This document shows positions 13,051-23,641 of a DNA stretch of 64,000 bases, piece by piece (positions within the stretch are counted from its first letter, which is position 1; every line of letters starts with the position of its first letter). The notes under the pieces are model-generated. The model saw only the letters and a program-made list of their open reading frames with translations. It was not told where the DNA came from and made no database searches. The stretch is from Warburgia ugandensis (lineage: Eukaryota; Streptophyta; Magnoliopsida; Canellales; Canellaceae): NCBI GenBank assembly GCA_035236585.1, contig CP141137.1, positions 50,738,057 through 50,802,056 of the forward strand, read 5' to 3'. The position numbers and the translations under genes were made by a program.

Positions 13051-16002
13051 ACTAGGAACTCTTTAGAATGTTGGCTGATTACAATGTTGTACAAACCACA
13101 TGACTTATGACAGAACTCTCTTCAAGGATTTGAATCCCACTGGAATCACGAAGGTCAAAATAGGGAATGGAGGCTATATTCCTACAAAAGGAAAAGGAAC
13201 CATCACAATTACAACAAGTTCAGGTACAAAGACAATTTCAGATGTTCTTTATGTACCTGATATTGACCAAAATTTGCTGAGTGTGGGTTAGCTGATAGAA
13301 AAAGGATTCAAAGTTGCCTTTAAAGATTGGCATTGCCTTATCTATGATAAGACTAGTCAAGAGATTTTAAGGGTTAAAATGAGAGGTAAAAGCTTCTCAT
13401 TTGATCCAATAGAGGAGGAGCAGAGAACTTATTACAATGAAGTTAGTACCATGGAAATTTGGCACAAGAGACTTGGCCATTGTCATCTTCAAAGAATGTT
13501 GAATATGAAGAAGAAGGACATGACGAGAGGTTTACCCGTGCTTGTTGATCATTAGCCAAATTATAATGCTTGTCAATTTGGTAAACAAAATAGGATGCCA
13601 TTTCCTAACTCAACTTGGAGAGCCTCTTAAAAACTACAACTAATTCACACAGATGTGGCAGGACCTCAAAGAACGCCATCATTACAAGGTAGCTTATACT
13701 ATATTCTTTTCATTGATGATTTTACAAGAATGTGCTGGATTTTTTCTTGAAATTGAAGTCAGAAGTGGCTGAAGTATTTTGGAAGTTCAAGAAAATGATG
13801 GAAAATCAAAGTGGCTATAAGATTCAATTTCTAAGGTCTGATAATGGAAAGGAGTATACCTTAGCAAAATTTAATTTATTCTGCGAAGAAACTGGGATTG
13901 AACATCAACTCACAGCTCCTTAAACTCCGATACAAAATGGAGTTAGCAAAAGGAGAAATAGGTCGGTAATGGAGATGGCCAAATGTATGTTGCATGAGAA
14001 GGAGTTGCTTAAAATTTTTTGGCAGAGGCAACTAACACGCAGCAGTTTTTCTGCAAAATTGACTTCCAACTAAGGCTTTGGAAGATAAAACTCCATTTGA
14101 GGCTTGGCATGGGCACAAACCTTCACTAAGCTTTCTTAAAGTGTTTGGCTATGTGTGTTTTGCTCATGTTCCACAGGTTAAGCATGACAAACTTGACAAG
14201 AAGGCAATTCTAGGCATCTTCATGGGTTATAGTTCAGTTTCAAAAGCCTACAAAGTGGATCATCCACAAACAGGAAAAATGACAATCACTAGAGATGTAC
14301 ACTTTAATGAGGATGAGCAATGGGACTGGAAGAATCTATAAAGAAAAAGTGGATCCTCACAAGATCTAAAAGACAACTTCCTTGAAGAGCAAACAACAGA
14401 CCAATGGCAGAATGAGTTGGAAGAAAATCCTCCAATTAGAGGTACAAGGCTACTTTTAGACATCTAGCAGAGATATAATGTGGCCATATGCAAACCTGCT
14501 GGCCATGAAGAAGCTCTTAAAGACCCAAAATGGAAGAATGCAATGGAGGAGGAGATGTCAATGATTCAAAAAAATAAAACTTGGGAGTTGGTTTACAGGC
14601 CTGAAGATAGAAAAGTCATTGGAGTGAAATGGGCGTTCAAAACAAAGCTTAATGTAGATTGCTTCATCAACAAATACAAGGCTAGGCTCGTAGTTAAAGG
14701 GTATGCACAAATTTTTTGTGTTGATTATTCTAACACTTTTGCTCCTGCTGCTAGATTAGACATAATCAGATTGCTGCTAGCAATAGCAGCACAAAAAGGC
14801 TGGAAAGTGTTCTAGTTAGATGTCAAATTAGCTTTTTTAAATGGTATATTATAGGAAGAAATATATGTGGACTGAAGCAAGGTGAAGAAGAAAAAGCCTA
14901 CCTACTCAAAAAGGCTCTCTATGGCCTAAAACAAGCGCCAAGAGCCTGGTACAGCAGGATAGATGAACATTTGTTGAGCTTAAGCTTTATAAAAAGCTTA
15001 TTTGAGTCCACTCTTTATGTGAAACATAAGGGCAATGACTTTCTCATAGCGTCCTTCTATGTTGATGATCTTTTGGTGACTGGAAATAATACAAGGCTGG
15101 TTGAGGAGTTCAAACAAGAAATGATGCAGGTTTTTGAAATGACAGATCTCGGTCTTATGACCTATTTTCTTGGAATAGAAATCAAACAAAGCAAGAATGA
15201 AGTGTTCATTTGCCACAAGAAGTATGCAAAGGAAATACCGAAGAAATTTCAGATGGAGGAGTACAAAACAATAAGCACACCAATGAATCAAAAAGAGAAG
15301 CTGAGTAAGGAAGATGGTGCTAATAAAGTTGATGAAGGTTATTATAGAAGCTTGATTGGATGTCTAATGTATCTCAGTACAATAAGGTTGGACATTCTAT
15401 TTACCATAAGTCTCTTATCTCGATTTATGCATTATGCTAATGCAATGCATTTAAGACTAGCAAAAAGAATATTAACGTATATCAAAGGTACTGTTGACTA
15501 TGGTGTTAAGTTTGAGAAATGTCAAAACTTCAAGTTGTGTGGATTCACAGATAGTGACTGGGTTGGATCCATTGATGACATAAAGAGTACTTCAGGATAT
15601 TGTTTCAGCTTAGGTTTAGGAGTTTTCTCATGGTGCTCAAAGAAGCAGGAGATTGTAGCACAATCCACTGCATAGGTGGAATTCATAGCAACAACAGCAC
15701 GAGTAAATCAAGTTTTATGGTTGAAAAAGGTTTTGTGTGACTTATATATGGAGCAAAATCATAACACAGAGATTTTTGTTGACAATCAGGCAACAATTCC
15801 AATCTCAAACAATCCGGTATTTCATGGGAAGACTAAACATTTCAACATCAAGCTTTACTTCTTAAGGGAGGTGCAACAAAATGGAGAAGTAACTTTAGTT
15901 TACTGCAAGTTTGAAGATCAGTTGGCAAACTTGTTCACAAAACCACTTCCTGTTAGCAAGTTCGAGTTTTTAAGGCAGAGAATTGGAGTTTGCAATTCCT
16001 AA
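13051..16002 (+). pseudogene. Copia pol (protease, integrase, RT, RNase H) remnant
   Basis: Domains occur in copia order. Protease: the Asp-Ser-Gly active site near 13078 is destroyed by small indels, but flanking VPDIDQNLLSVG remains. GAG-pre-integrase: IWHKRLGHCHLQRM (about 13460-13500). Integrase core: HTDVAGPQ (about 13648) and RSDNGKEYT (about 13836). RT: KWAFKTKLN (about 14629), KARLVVKGYAQ, and the catalytic YVDDLLVTG (about 15058-15084). RNase H: FTDSDWVGS (about 15545) and the terminal VDNQATI...TKHFNIK. Stops interrupt at 13290, 13552, 13629, 13921, 14340, 14465, 14815, 14853 and 15675; several fit CAG or CAA to TAG or TAA. The last frame ends at 16002, 12 bp before the right LTR. 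Confidence 0.92.
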
Positions 16003-16014
16003 AGCAAGGAGAAG

Positions 16015-16326
16015 TGTTAAATATTTGCTTCAGGACTGCACGTGACTCTTTTATTTTTATTACTTCAGATATTTGAACAAGTTTTCCTAGTCAATAAGTT
16101 GAAATTGTTAGTTTGTTTGTGATTTTGTGGATCACGACTTGGATTGCTAGGATTTTGAAGATTTACTAATTTTCTATTTATTCCAAGTATTATAAATGTA
16201 AAGAATGGCTGATAAATAAAAGTGTAGAATTCCTTTGCTACATTCCGTACATTTCTTCTCTTTAAACTTGGTATTTTTCTTCTTCCTTTAATTTTGATTA
16301 TTAGTTTTTCTGCTATCAAACCTACA
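16015..16326 (+). repeat. 3' LTR of copia element
   Basis: Starts TGTTAAATATTTGC and ends AAACCTACA, 312 bp. It aligns to the left LTR with scattered transitions and a short deletion, so the insertion is not recent. Confidence 0.9.
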
Positions 16327-17174
16327 TTTTGTAACTCCCATGTTGAAAAGATCTTCACCAGAGTCTAGCTATATGTATACCAAGCGTGTTTAAAACAAAA
16401 CAATAAGTGATATCACACAGTAAGGTCATGGTAAGCTCATTAGAAAAGTACGACCATAAACTGTGTTTTCTAGGCTATCATTTATAAAATGTTCCAAACC
16501 ATTTCTTTCTTATGATCAAAGTACACTTATTCAGATTCCAGAATCAGCAACGTGCTTTTTGAACTACAATACATCCAAAGCACGGAAACAATCAGATAAG
16601 ATTTAACTCTTTGGATCACCAAAGATAGGCACTTCACAACCAAGTGCTTATACGGTACTTTGATTTAGCATTCCTCAAAACCTTAAGCATGGCCAACACC
16701 TTCCTAAGGTTAAAAGTTGGGGAAGATGGAGGGAAGCTAGTTTCCAGTCTTATTCAAAAGTCATTAGGAACCTTAATTGACATTTGCATGACATAAACGC
16801 CATTTTTCACCATTGTAAAATCCTTCGGCTTAGAAAGTGGGAAATGTAAATAATGATACTAAATCTTGTTCAATCATATGGCTAGCATAAATGTTTGGAT
16901 CTCCAACAGCTGTCGAAATTGTTGTTGCCCGTGCAGATAACTAAGCCGTTCCTCTTATGCTATTAGATATTTCCATTCCAAATGGTAAACAAACGGCGGA
17001 TAGAAAGTAATTCCACCATACATTATAACATGAATGAGCGAGAAATAACTGATTTAGGGGAAGATAATCCTAAGCAGTAGTCCAAACTAAAATGTTATTC
17101 TAAGATGGATTACCCAGGGACAAGGATTCGGGTTTATGAGTCTCAAATATAATCAGCTAACTTTTTCAAAAGAA
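16327..17174. other. Intergenic stretch without recognised features
   Basis: Nothing supported was found here. It lies downstream (on the minus strand) of the coding-like remnant at 17.2-18.0 kb and could hold more of it, but I see no continuing frame. Confidence 0.35.
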
Positions 17175-18000
17175 TTAATGCATTAAACAATGGCAGTTAC
17201 ACGAAAAGTATACCCGAATGCAGCCCCACTGTATGATAAGACTACTGTCGTGACGAAAATCTTTAAGGAGTTTTGTTAGTCTGTGGCATGCTCTTTGACA
17301 CTTCTGAACATTGTATTCATTTAATGTAGTGGCATGCTCAACTTTAGATAGAGACGACTGCTTCAGGCAGTTGTTAATTTCAGGCATGTGCCTGCCCCAC
17401 AAACACGCAACGATATGATTCGGAACAGAAAGTTCTAACAATGATTATAAACCAGGCATAATCAACCCTTTTAGGCGCAGTTGCTAAACTTCTAGACGCA
17501 ATTTCTCAAGAGTTGGAACAGAAATTCCACTATACGAGTAATGAGTCAAAACTTGAGGTCTTGGAGCGATGATACACAGTGGGCCGAGACCGTAACAATA
17601 GTCCACAGCCAATCCTTCCAAGTAATGGAGAACCAACAAGGTAGAATGTCATCGAGTAAGTCATTGCTCAAATAGACCCTTATCAGAAGCAAAATTACTG
17701 CCATCTTTGGATAAAATGCTGGTCTTTGTAGCATCCTCAGTCCGCATGAAATCAAGGATATTGTGGAGGAGAGTCTGGCAAGTTACTGATCAGATCGTCA
17801 CAGGAACTCCTTTTTCTCTTTTCCTACTGGATTCTTCCAAATCAATGTTCTCCTCCATGATTTGGTTGCAGATGTATATATCAATCCAATGTTCTCGAGG
17901 GCCATATCGATTGTATTTGTATCATACGAATGTAGAAACCCAAAACTTACTGTACAAGAAATTACATAGACAACATCGTAGGAGACGACGACCTTCTAAA
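17175..18000 (-). pseudogene. Unidentified protein-coding remnant with in-frame stops
   Basis: On the minus strand one reading frame stays coding-like for about 260 codons, from near 18000 down to a TAA at 17175, broken by six stops. Protein-like stretches include YGPREHWIDIYICNQIMEEN, QTLLHNILDFMRTEDATK, LEGLAVDYCYGLGPLC, RPQVLTHYSYSGISVPTLEK, SVPNHIVACLWGRHMPEIN and CQRACHRLTKLLKDF. No frameshift is needed. Four stops are TGA and two are TAG or TAA, each one C-to-T change from an Arg or Gln codon. I do not recognise the family: no transposase, RT or kinase motif is evident. It may be a host-gene fragment, a captured gene or an uncharacterised transposon protein. Coding character rests on composition and frame continuity only. 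Confidence 0.45.
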
Positions 18001-18239
18001 TCTCTCCCTATCTTTGAAGGAAAAAAAAAAAAATTCTCCACCTTTTAGGGGGAATTAGTGAAAAGCACATCTTTCCTGTATGCAGATTAGCCACTTCACT
18101 GGTTATTTTTTCTCTATCGTTTCTATGCTTTCCTCCTTTTTCTCCGTCCTCTTCCTTGGCAGTTTGCAACTTGTTAGTTCCCCTCTATGCTTTCCGTGAT
18201 TATATAGATTGTTGAGTCCTGTAGGCGTGCACGTTCTTT

Positions 18240-18811
18240 TTAGATGGTAATTTTATTGCAAGATAAAATCTTTCACCAACTCTACAAATTGGCACAGCAT
18301 TGCCTCATTCCAACCCAATCCAATCCCTAGCCAACCAGTGGCCAAGACTCCGCCACTAAGAATTAGCCCGGGTCTAATAATCGACTCCAACAAGTATACA
18401 AGTTAAGCCAGGCTTATCTAGGAATGTGGTGCCTTGCCCCTTAACGGAAGAATCAATCTTGTAAATAGCATCCCAAAGGATCCATAGTCCAGATAAAGCT
18501 GAACTCATCCACTAAACAACATTTTCTGAATCACATTCAATGATCAGTGGTTGGAAGCCATATTGCTTCCACAGTCGGACCCCCACCAGAACCGCGTTAA
18601 TCTATGTCGTTTCAGTATTATAGTTGCTCAGAGGGCCCGCAAAGTCAAAGATTATTTTGGCATTAAAATCCCTCAGAATACCACGATAACAGGTAGGACC
18701 CAAATTACCAAGGGAGGCTCGGTCAGTATTGACTTCAAACTGATCATCGGTGGTGGAGACCGTTGTGTCATACACGCTTTTGAGTGAAAAAGTAGACGCC
18801 CCTTTTTCCAA
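18240..18811 (-). pseudogene. LINE-type RNase H (RVT_3-like) fragment
   Basis: The minus strand encodes FEVNTDRASLGNLGPTCYRG, then ILRDFNAKIIFDFAGPLSN, INAVLVGVRLW and LIIECDSENVV. This is the order of the RNase H domain that plant L1-type LINEs carry after RT, with the first and third acidic positions (NTD, CDS) visible. Stops occur after the ETT and VV stretches. The fragment is cut off at its N-terminal side near 18811, with no RT attached. It may be a truncated LINE 3' end or a stand-alone RNase H pseudogene. Confidence 0.65.
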
Positions 18812-19662
18812 GGATGGTGAGGCTTTTTTCTATAGATTTAAGCTATTCATCACATTTGGAATCACTTAGGTTAAGAATCAAATTTTATATTCGTTGGATG
18901 CTTTTATCTTATATTTTTTTAAGAGAAAATACTTGCATATATATTAGTTTTTATTGAGTTTTTTATTTTTTGTAAGAAGAACATGATAAACAGCTTAGAT
19001 CTATAAAATAAATTCATGTTACATGAGAAAAGAAGCATCTCTCTGAAGAGGTGTACGCCTACAGGTTTCACGTTTGGAGTTCGAGGGCCTCTGACTTGCA
19101 GGTTTATTGATATTGGACCCACAACTGGTGTTAAATATGAGTGGCCCCAACGTTGTCTCCTATTACTAAAGGGTAATCACTACAGGCCGGTTTCATATTT
19201 TGGCCCTAGGACCTCTATTTTGTGCGTTTGTTAGTGGTGGACTCTAAAATACTGTGAAATTTGATAGTTGGCCCGCTGTTAAGACTATTATCTCAAATCC
19301 CCACGGATAATTGCGATATGTTTCATGCTTGGGGCTCAAGGGCGTCTATTTGGTAGGTTTAGCCGTACTTGACCCACAAATGATGTACAATTTGGTAGTG
19401 GGTTTACGATACAGTCTACTATAGTGGGGTAAATTGATTAGGCCCATAATAATTTGCTCCCCAACTGCTACTTTGGAACATATACATCATATTCTACCCC
19501 TATTTTAATACTCATAATATTTTTTTAGTTAAACAAATCCCCCTTGTTTTGAAGTAACAGACAAACAACTTGTCAGGCCCTTTTAACTCTGAAACAACTC
19601 TATAGCAAGGAGTGTTTTACCCTGGCAACAAACAAGCAAAAGCCACTTGGGGACTAATAGGT
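18812..19662. other. Intergenic stretch with a MITE-like arm
   Basis: No gene is supported. The segment at about 18832-18860 (TTTAAGCTATTCATCACA) resembles the left arm of the MITE-like element at 43.8 kb. Frames at 18919-19234 are short and carry no motif. Confidence 0.35.
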
Positions 19663-19672
19663 CCTAAATTTT

Positions 19673-19761
<89 letters not shown>

Positions 19762-19870
19762 CTGCTCTTCCCATTCAAGGGATCTCTGCCCTTCATTGCC
19801 CATTACGTATGAGTACAAAGAAAGGAACGTCAATTTGAGAATAATCTAATTTTAGTAATTTTAGTCCTAG

Positions 19871-19941
<71 letters not shown>

Positions 19942-20085
19942 CATTTTTCTGCTCTATCCATTCATTTGTGCGCTTTTGCTGTTCTTCTGCACTCGTGTTT
20001 CCATGAATTAGACTAAAAGAGAGGGATCTCTGCCCTTTATTGCCCGTTACGTATGAGTACCTAGAAAGGAACGTCAAATTTAAGG
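19663..20085. repeat. Tandem duplication carrying two (CT)n microsatellites
   Basis: Two CT tracts (19677-19755 and 19873-19938) are each introduced by ATTTTAGTCCT and followed by the same downstream block: GGGATCTCTGCCCTT...CATTGCCC...TTACGTATGAGTAC...GAAAGGAACGTCAA at 19779-19835 and again at 20022-20078. The repeat of flanking sequence shows segmental duplication (about 0.2 kb) rather than two independent microsatellites; the second copy holds an extra piece of about 60 bp. Confidence 0.85.
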
Positions 20086-20559
20086 AAATCCTGCTAGCCC
20101 CTTATATTTTATATCGACGATGTAATTTTTTTTATAAAATATAAAAGAGTATAAAGTTAGTAAATCCCTCTTATATTTGATAAGTAAGAAAATTTTCAGA
20201 GATCATAAAATATAAAAAACATTTCTTCACATAGATGTTACTATCAAAAGAAACTACAAAATGAAGCTTACTTAATAGCAAACTTAAGAAAGACGGTATA
20301 TTTTATGCCTTTTTTCTTCATTTTTATTCCACTATTTATCTAAACCCTGGTGGTCGTTACATTGTTACACTAGCTATATTGAGACTCCCATGTGGCCTCA
20401 ACTTTAGAATTATACTTTATCTAAATTGTGCTCTATATCTATTGTATGAGAGAACAATAGTCTGTTTTTCATGAAACTCGCTTGCCATTGTTGCCTATAC
20501 TACAGTTGTAGTGGCTCATATATTGCCTTGACTTTAGAAATACACTTGCATCGTAGGAA
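20086..20559. other. Short intergenic stretch, nothing recognised
   Basis: AT-rich sequence with no supported gene or repeat. Confidence 0.35.
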
Positions 20560-21152
20560 GATAACTCAGAGTAGTGGAGCAAGGTGATCGGCAACTCGAA
20601 GAAAAACACAACAAAGCAGTAGTCCACATACTCTGATCACACCCACATCATGTAACATCAGTTCTACGGGCAACCACATCAAAAGAAAGTGATTCTTTCC
20701 TACTGTCTGGCCAGCCCTTCCTTAGCCAACTAATAAGCAGAGGAGTTAGTCGAACGTAGGATGTGGTAGAAGGAGATATCAGCATTGTCAGTCCACCTTG
20801 TAATCCTCTCAACCTAGTTGATCACTCTCCATAGAACCATGCATCACCTTCTTAGACACCAAAGTAATAGTATTCATATAGTCTCCCTTAATAACGAGGA
20901 ACAAGTGGTTTGGACTCTCTGCACTCTATCTGCATTGAACACCACCATAGAATCAGACACCCACAAGGGCTGTGCCAATTCAAAGATCTTCTCCCCATTG
21001 TGGTTCTTGAAGTTAGTCTCATGTATAAGCACTACTCTATTTTTTATGTATGAGATAGTAAGAGCCTCTTTTTTATAGTTTTTCCATATTTTAAATGGAA
21101 CACTCATTTTGGACCAGAATAGGTGAAGCACAATTGCACCAACAGGAACCAC
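20560..21152 (-). pseudogene. Second LINE-type RNase H fragment
   Basis: The minus strand reads AQPLWVSDSMVVFNADRV near 20950 and then, after several stops, WTDNADISFYHILRSTNSSA and LAKEGLARQ near 20700-20800. The latter matches the closing part of plant LINE RNase H domains (ISHVFREAN...ADALAKEG). It lies 1.7 kb from the fragment at 18.24-18.81 kb in the same orientation. The two could derive from one element or two; this copy is too decayed to tell. Confidence 0.5.
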
Positions 21153-21185
21153 TGAATTTTTTTTCTTTTAATATCTTTATACATG

Positions 21186-23641
21186 TCATCTTCATGATAA
21201 TCAAGAACTTATCCTAATTAGGGGTTGGTCACATGAATCTTGTTCCTCGATTCTCCTCTATCAAGTGTCAGGGCTTCATTTAATCCCAAAGTTTTTAAAT
21301 ATTTTCTCACCACATCTATTCAAGTTCTTTTGGGCCTTCCTCTTACCCTTTTAAAACCTTAGACTTGTATCATCTCACTCATTATAACCGATATGGTTTT
21401 CGGTCTTTGTTGGACATGTCCAAACCATCTAAGTCTAACCTTCCTCATCTTGTTACCCATTGGTGCGACTCTTAAGTTTTCTCTAATATTTTCATTGCTA
21501 ATTCTATCCTTTCTTATCTTGCCACTCAACATCTATCTGCGACGCTCATCCTATGTACATGTTATTCCTTAACTACCAAACACTCTGATCTATATAGCAT
21601 TGCCAACCTTACAGCCATCCTATAAAAGTTTTCTTTTAGTTTGAGTGGCATTTGCTAATCAGACAAAAGTCCAAAGGTACATCTCCATTTATTCCAACTT
21701 GCTTGAATTCTCTAAGTAACCTCCCTTCAATCTTTCTACTCTAATAAATTATCAATTCTAAGTATCAGAAGTGTTCTTTTAGGTGAACTTCTTAATTATC
21801 AAACTTTACTGGTGCTTCACTCTCGCTCCTCTCCTTGCTAAAATTGCATTTCATATACTCTGTCTTAGTTTGGCTAACTTTAAGTCTTTTAAATTCTAAC
21901 ACATATCTCCATAACTCTAGCTTTGTGCCTTCTCTTGTCTTACCAGTCAAAATTATATCATCTGCAAATAACATGCACCATAGAATCTCCTCATGCCAAT
22001 GTTTTTTTTAACTCACCCATAACCAATATGAAAATGTACATGCTTAATGCCGATCCTTGGTGCAATCCTATAAATATAGGAAAATCATCAATCTCTCTAT
22101 TAGTAGTCCTAACGTTTGTTATCACTCATTATATATTCTTAATTATGTATATATACCCACGTGAAATCCCTTTCTTGCCTAACATCAGCCATATTAACTC
22201 TCTAGAGACCATATCATAAGCTTTTTCTAAGTCAATAAAGACCACGTGGAGGTCATTCCTCGTCTCTCTATATTTCTCTATCAATCGTTCTAAGCAAGAA
22301 AATAACTTACATGACAAACCTCCCAAGCATGAAACTAAACTGGTTTTCTAATACACTTGTCTCAAAATGTAGCCCCTTCTCTATTGCTCTTCTGATTATT
22401 AGTACAACTCTATATGTCTCCTTTATTCTTATAAAATGGTAGAATAAAGATCTTACTCCATTCATCTGACATTTTCTTTGATTTTACAATCTTGTTAAAC
22501 AATTTTGTCAACCAAACTATCATAGTATCTCCCATATTACTTTCAGACCTCTATTGGTATACCCTTCGGCCCTAGAGCCTTTTCTAATTTCATCATTTTT
22601 AAGGCATCTTTCACTTCAGGTATTCTAATCTTACGATCATATCTATAATGCCCAATGTTATTTAGGTTTATTATACTTTCAATCACTATATTCTTAAGGT
22701 AATTATCATTTAACAATTTTTGAAAGAAACTTTTCCATCTTTGTTAGATCTTGTCATCTTTGACTAGTACCATTTGGTCATCACTTCTAATACATTTAAT
22801 GAGGTCTAAGTCATTACTCTTCCTTTTTCTTGCTTTTGCAAATTTAAACACATCTTTCTCACCTTCTCTTATTCCTAATATATTATAGAAATTATCAAAT
22901 GCCTTGAGTTTAACCTCACTTACTACTCTCTAAGCAACCTTTTTAGCATTCTTATATTGCTCAAAGTTTTTATTACTTTAAGTCCTTTGCCATGCTTAAA
23001 ACACATACATTTCTATTTTAATAACTTTTGCACTTTTTCACTCCACCAGCAAGTATTTTTTGCTAGTTACCTTTTACCTTTAGATATTCTTAGGATATCT
23101 TTTGCAACTTTTCTAATGGACGTGACCCTATTAGTCCACATGGTGTTTACTTCTGTTTCATCATTCCAGTTTCCTTCTAATATCAACTTATTTGTAAATG
23201 ATGATAACTTCTCTCCTTTTAAGTTTCACCACTTAGGATTTGGACATCTATTAAGTTTATTTCCTTTCTTCTCTACTTTAATGTATCTATCCATAACCAT
23301 TAATTTATGTCGTGAGGTTAGACTCTCACTAGGTATCACCTTACAGCCCTTACACATTCATCCCTTGGCATTCTAAGTAGAAAAAAGTCTAATTGGCTTT
23401 TACATGGTCTACTTTTAAAGGTTGTTAAATGTTCATCCCTCTTCTTAACATATGTATTTACTATAGCTAGGTTATATGCTAAGGAAAAATCAAGTATAGC
23501 TTTCCCCATCTCATTTCTTTCTTTCTCCAATACCATACCCTCATGTATCATATCATATCCTTCCTTTTCTTTTCCTACATGACCATTAAAATTGCCTCAT
23601 GCAAATATTCCCTCTATGTTGGGAATGTCTTGCACGACTAT
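21186..23641 (-). mobile_element. RTE-clade LINE, minus strand, 5' end interrupted
   Basis: Its 3' end is at the left, with a worn (GAT)n-type tail near 21186-21205, as in RTE elements. Minus-strand pieces in order are: endonuclease end KERNEMGKAILDFSLAYNLA and KSQLDFFLLRMPRDE (23336-23551), linker, RT DLHVVFIDLEKAYDMVSREL (about 22240), RT catalytic LFADDIILTGKTREG (about 21930-21972) and LEFKRLKVSQTKTEY. The family has an APE-type endonuclease plus RT and inserts by target-primed reverse transcription. Frameshifts and stops disable it. At 23641 the endonuclease sequence stops abruptly at TGTGACCCG, where LTR-like sequence begins. Confidence 0.88.

Larger units (their letters stand above)
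11715..16326 (+). mobile_element. Ty1/copia LTR retrotransposon, complete layout but inactivated
   Basis: The element is 4,612 bp with order LTR, primer site, gag, protease, integrase, reverse transcriptase, RNase H, LTR; integrase before RT marks it as Ty1/copia. LTRs are 11715-12044 and 16015-16326, both ending TCAAACCTACA, with visible substitutions and small indels between them. The primer site TGGTGTCAGAGC is at 12048-12059. A purine-rich AAAGCAAGGAGAAG precedes the right LTR. I see no 5 bp target duplication (AATTA left, TTTTG right), so a flank may have changed or the element may be a recombinant. Many in-frame stops show it cannot make its polyprotein. Confidence 0.93.
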
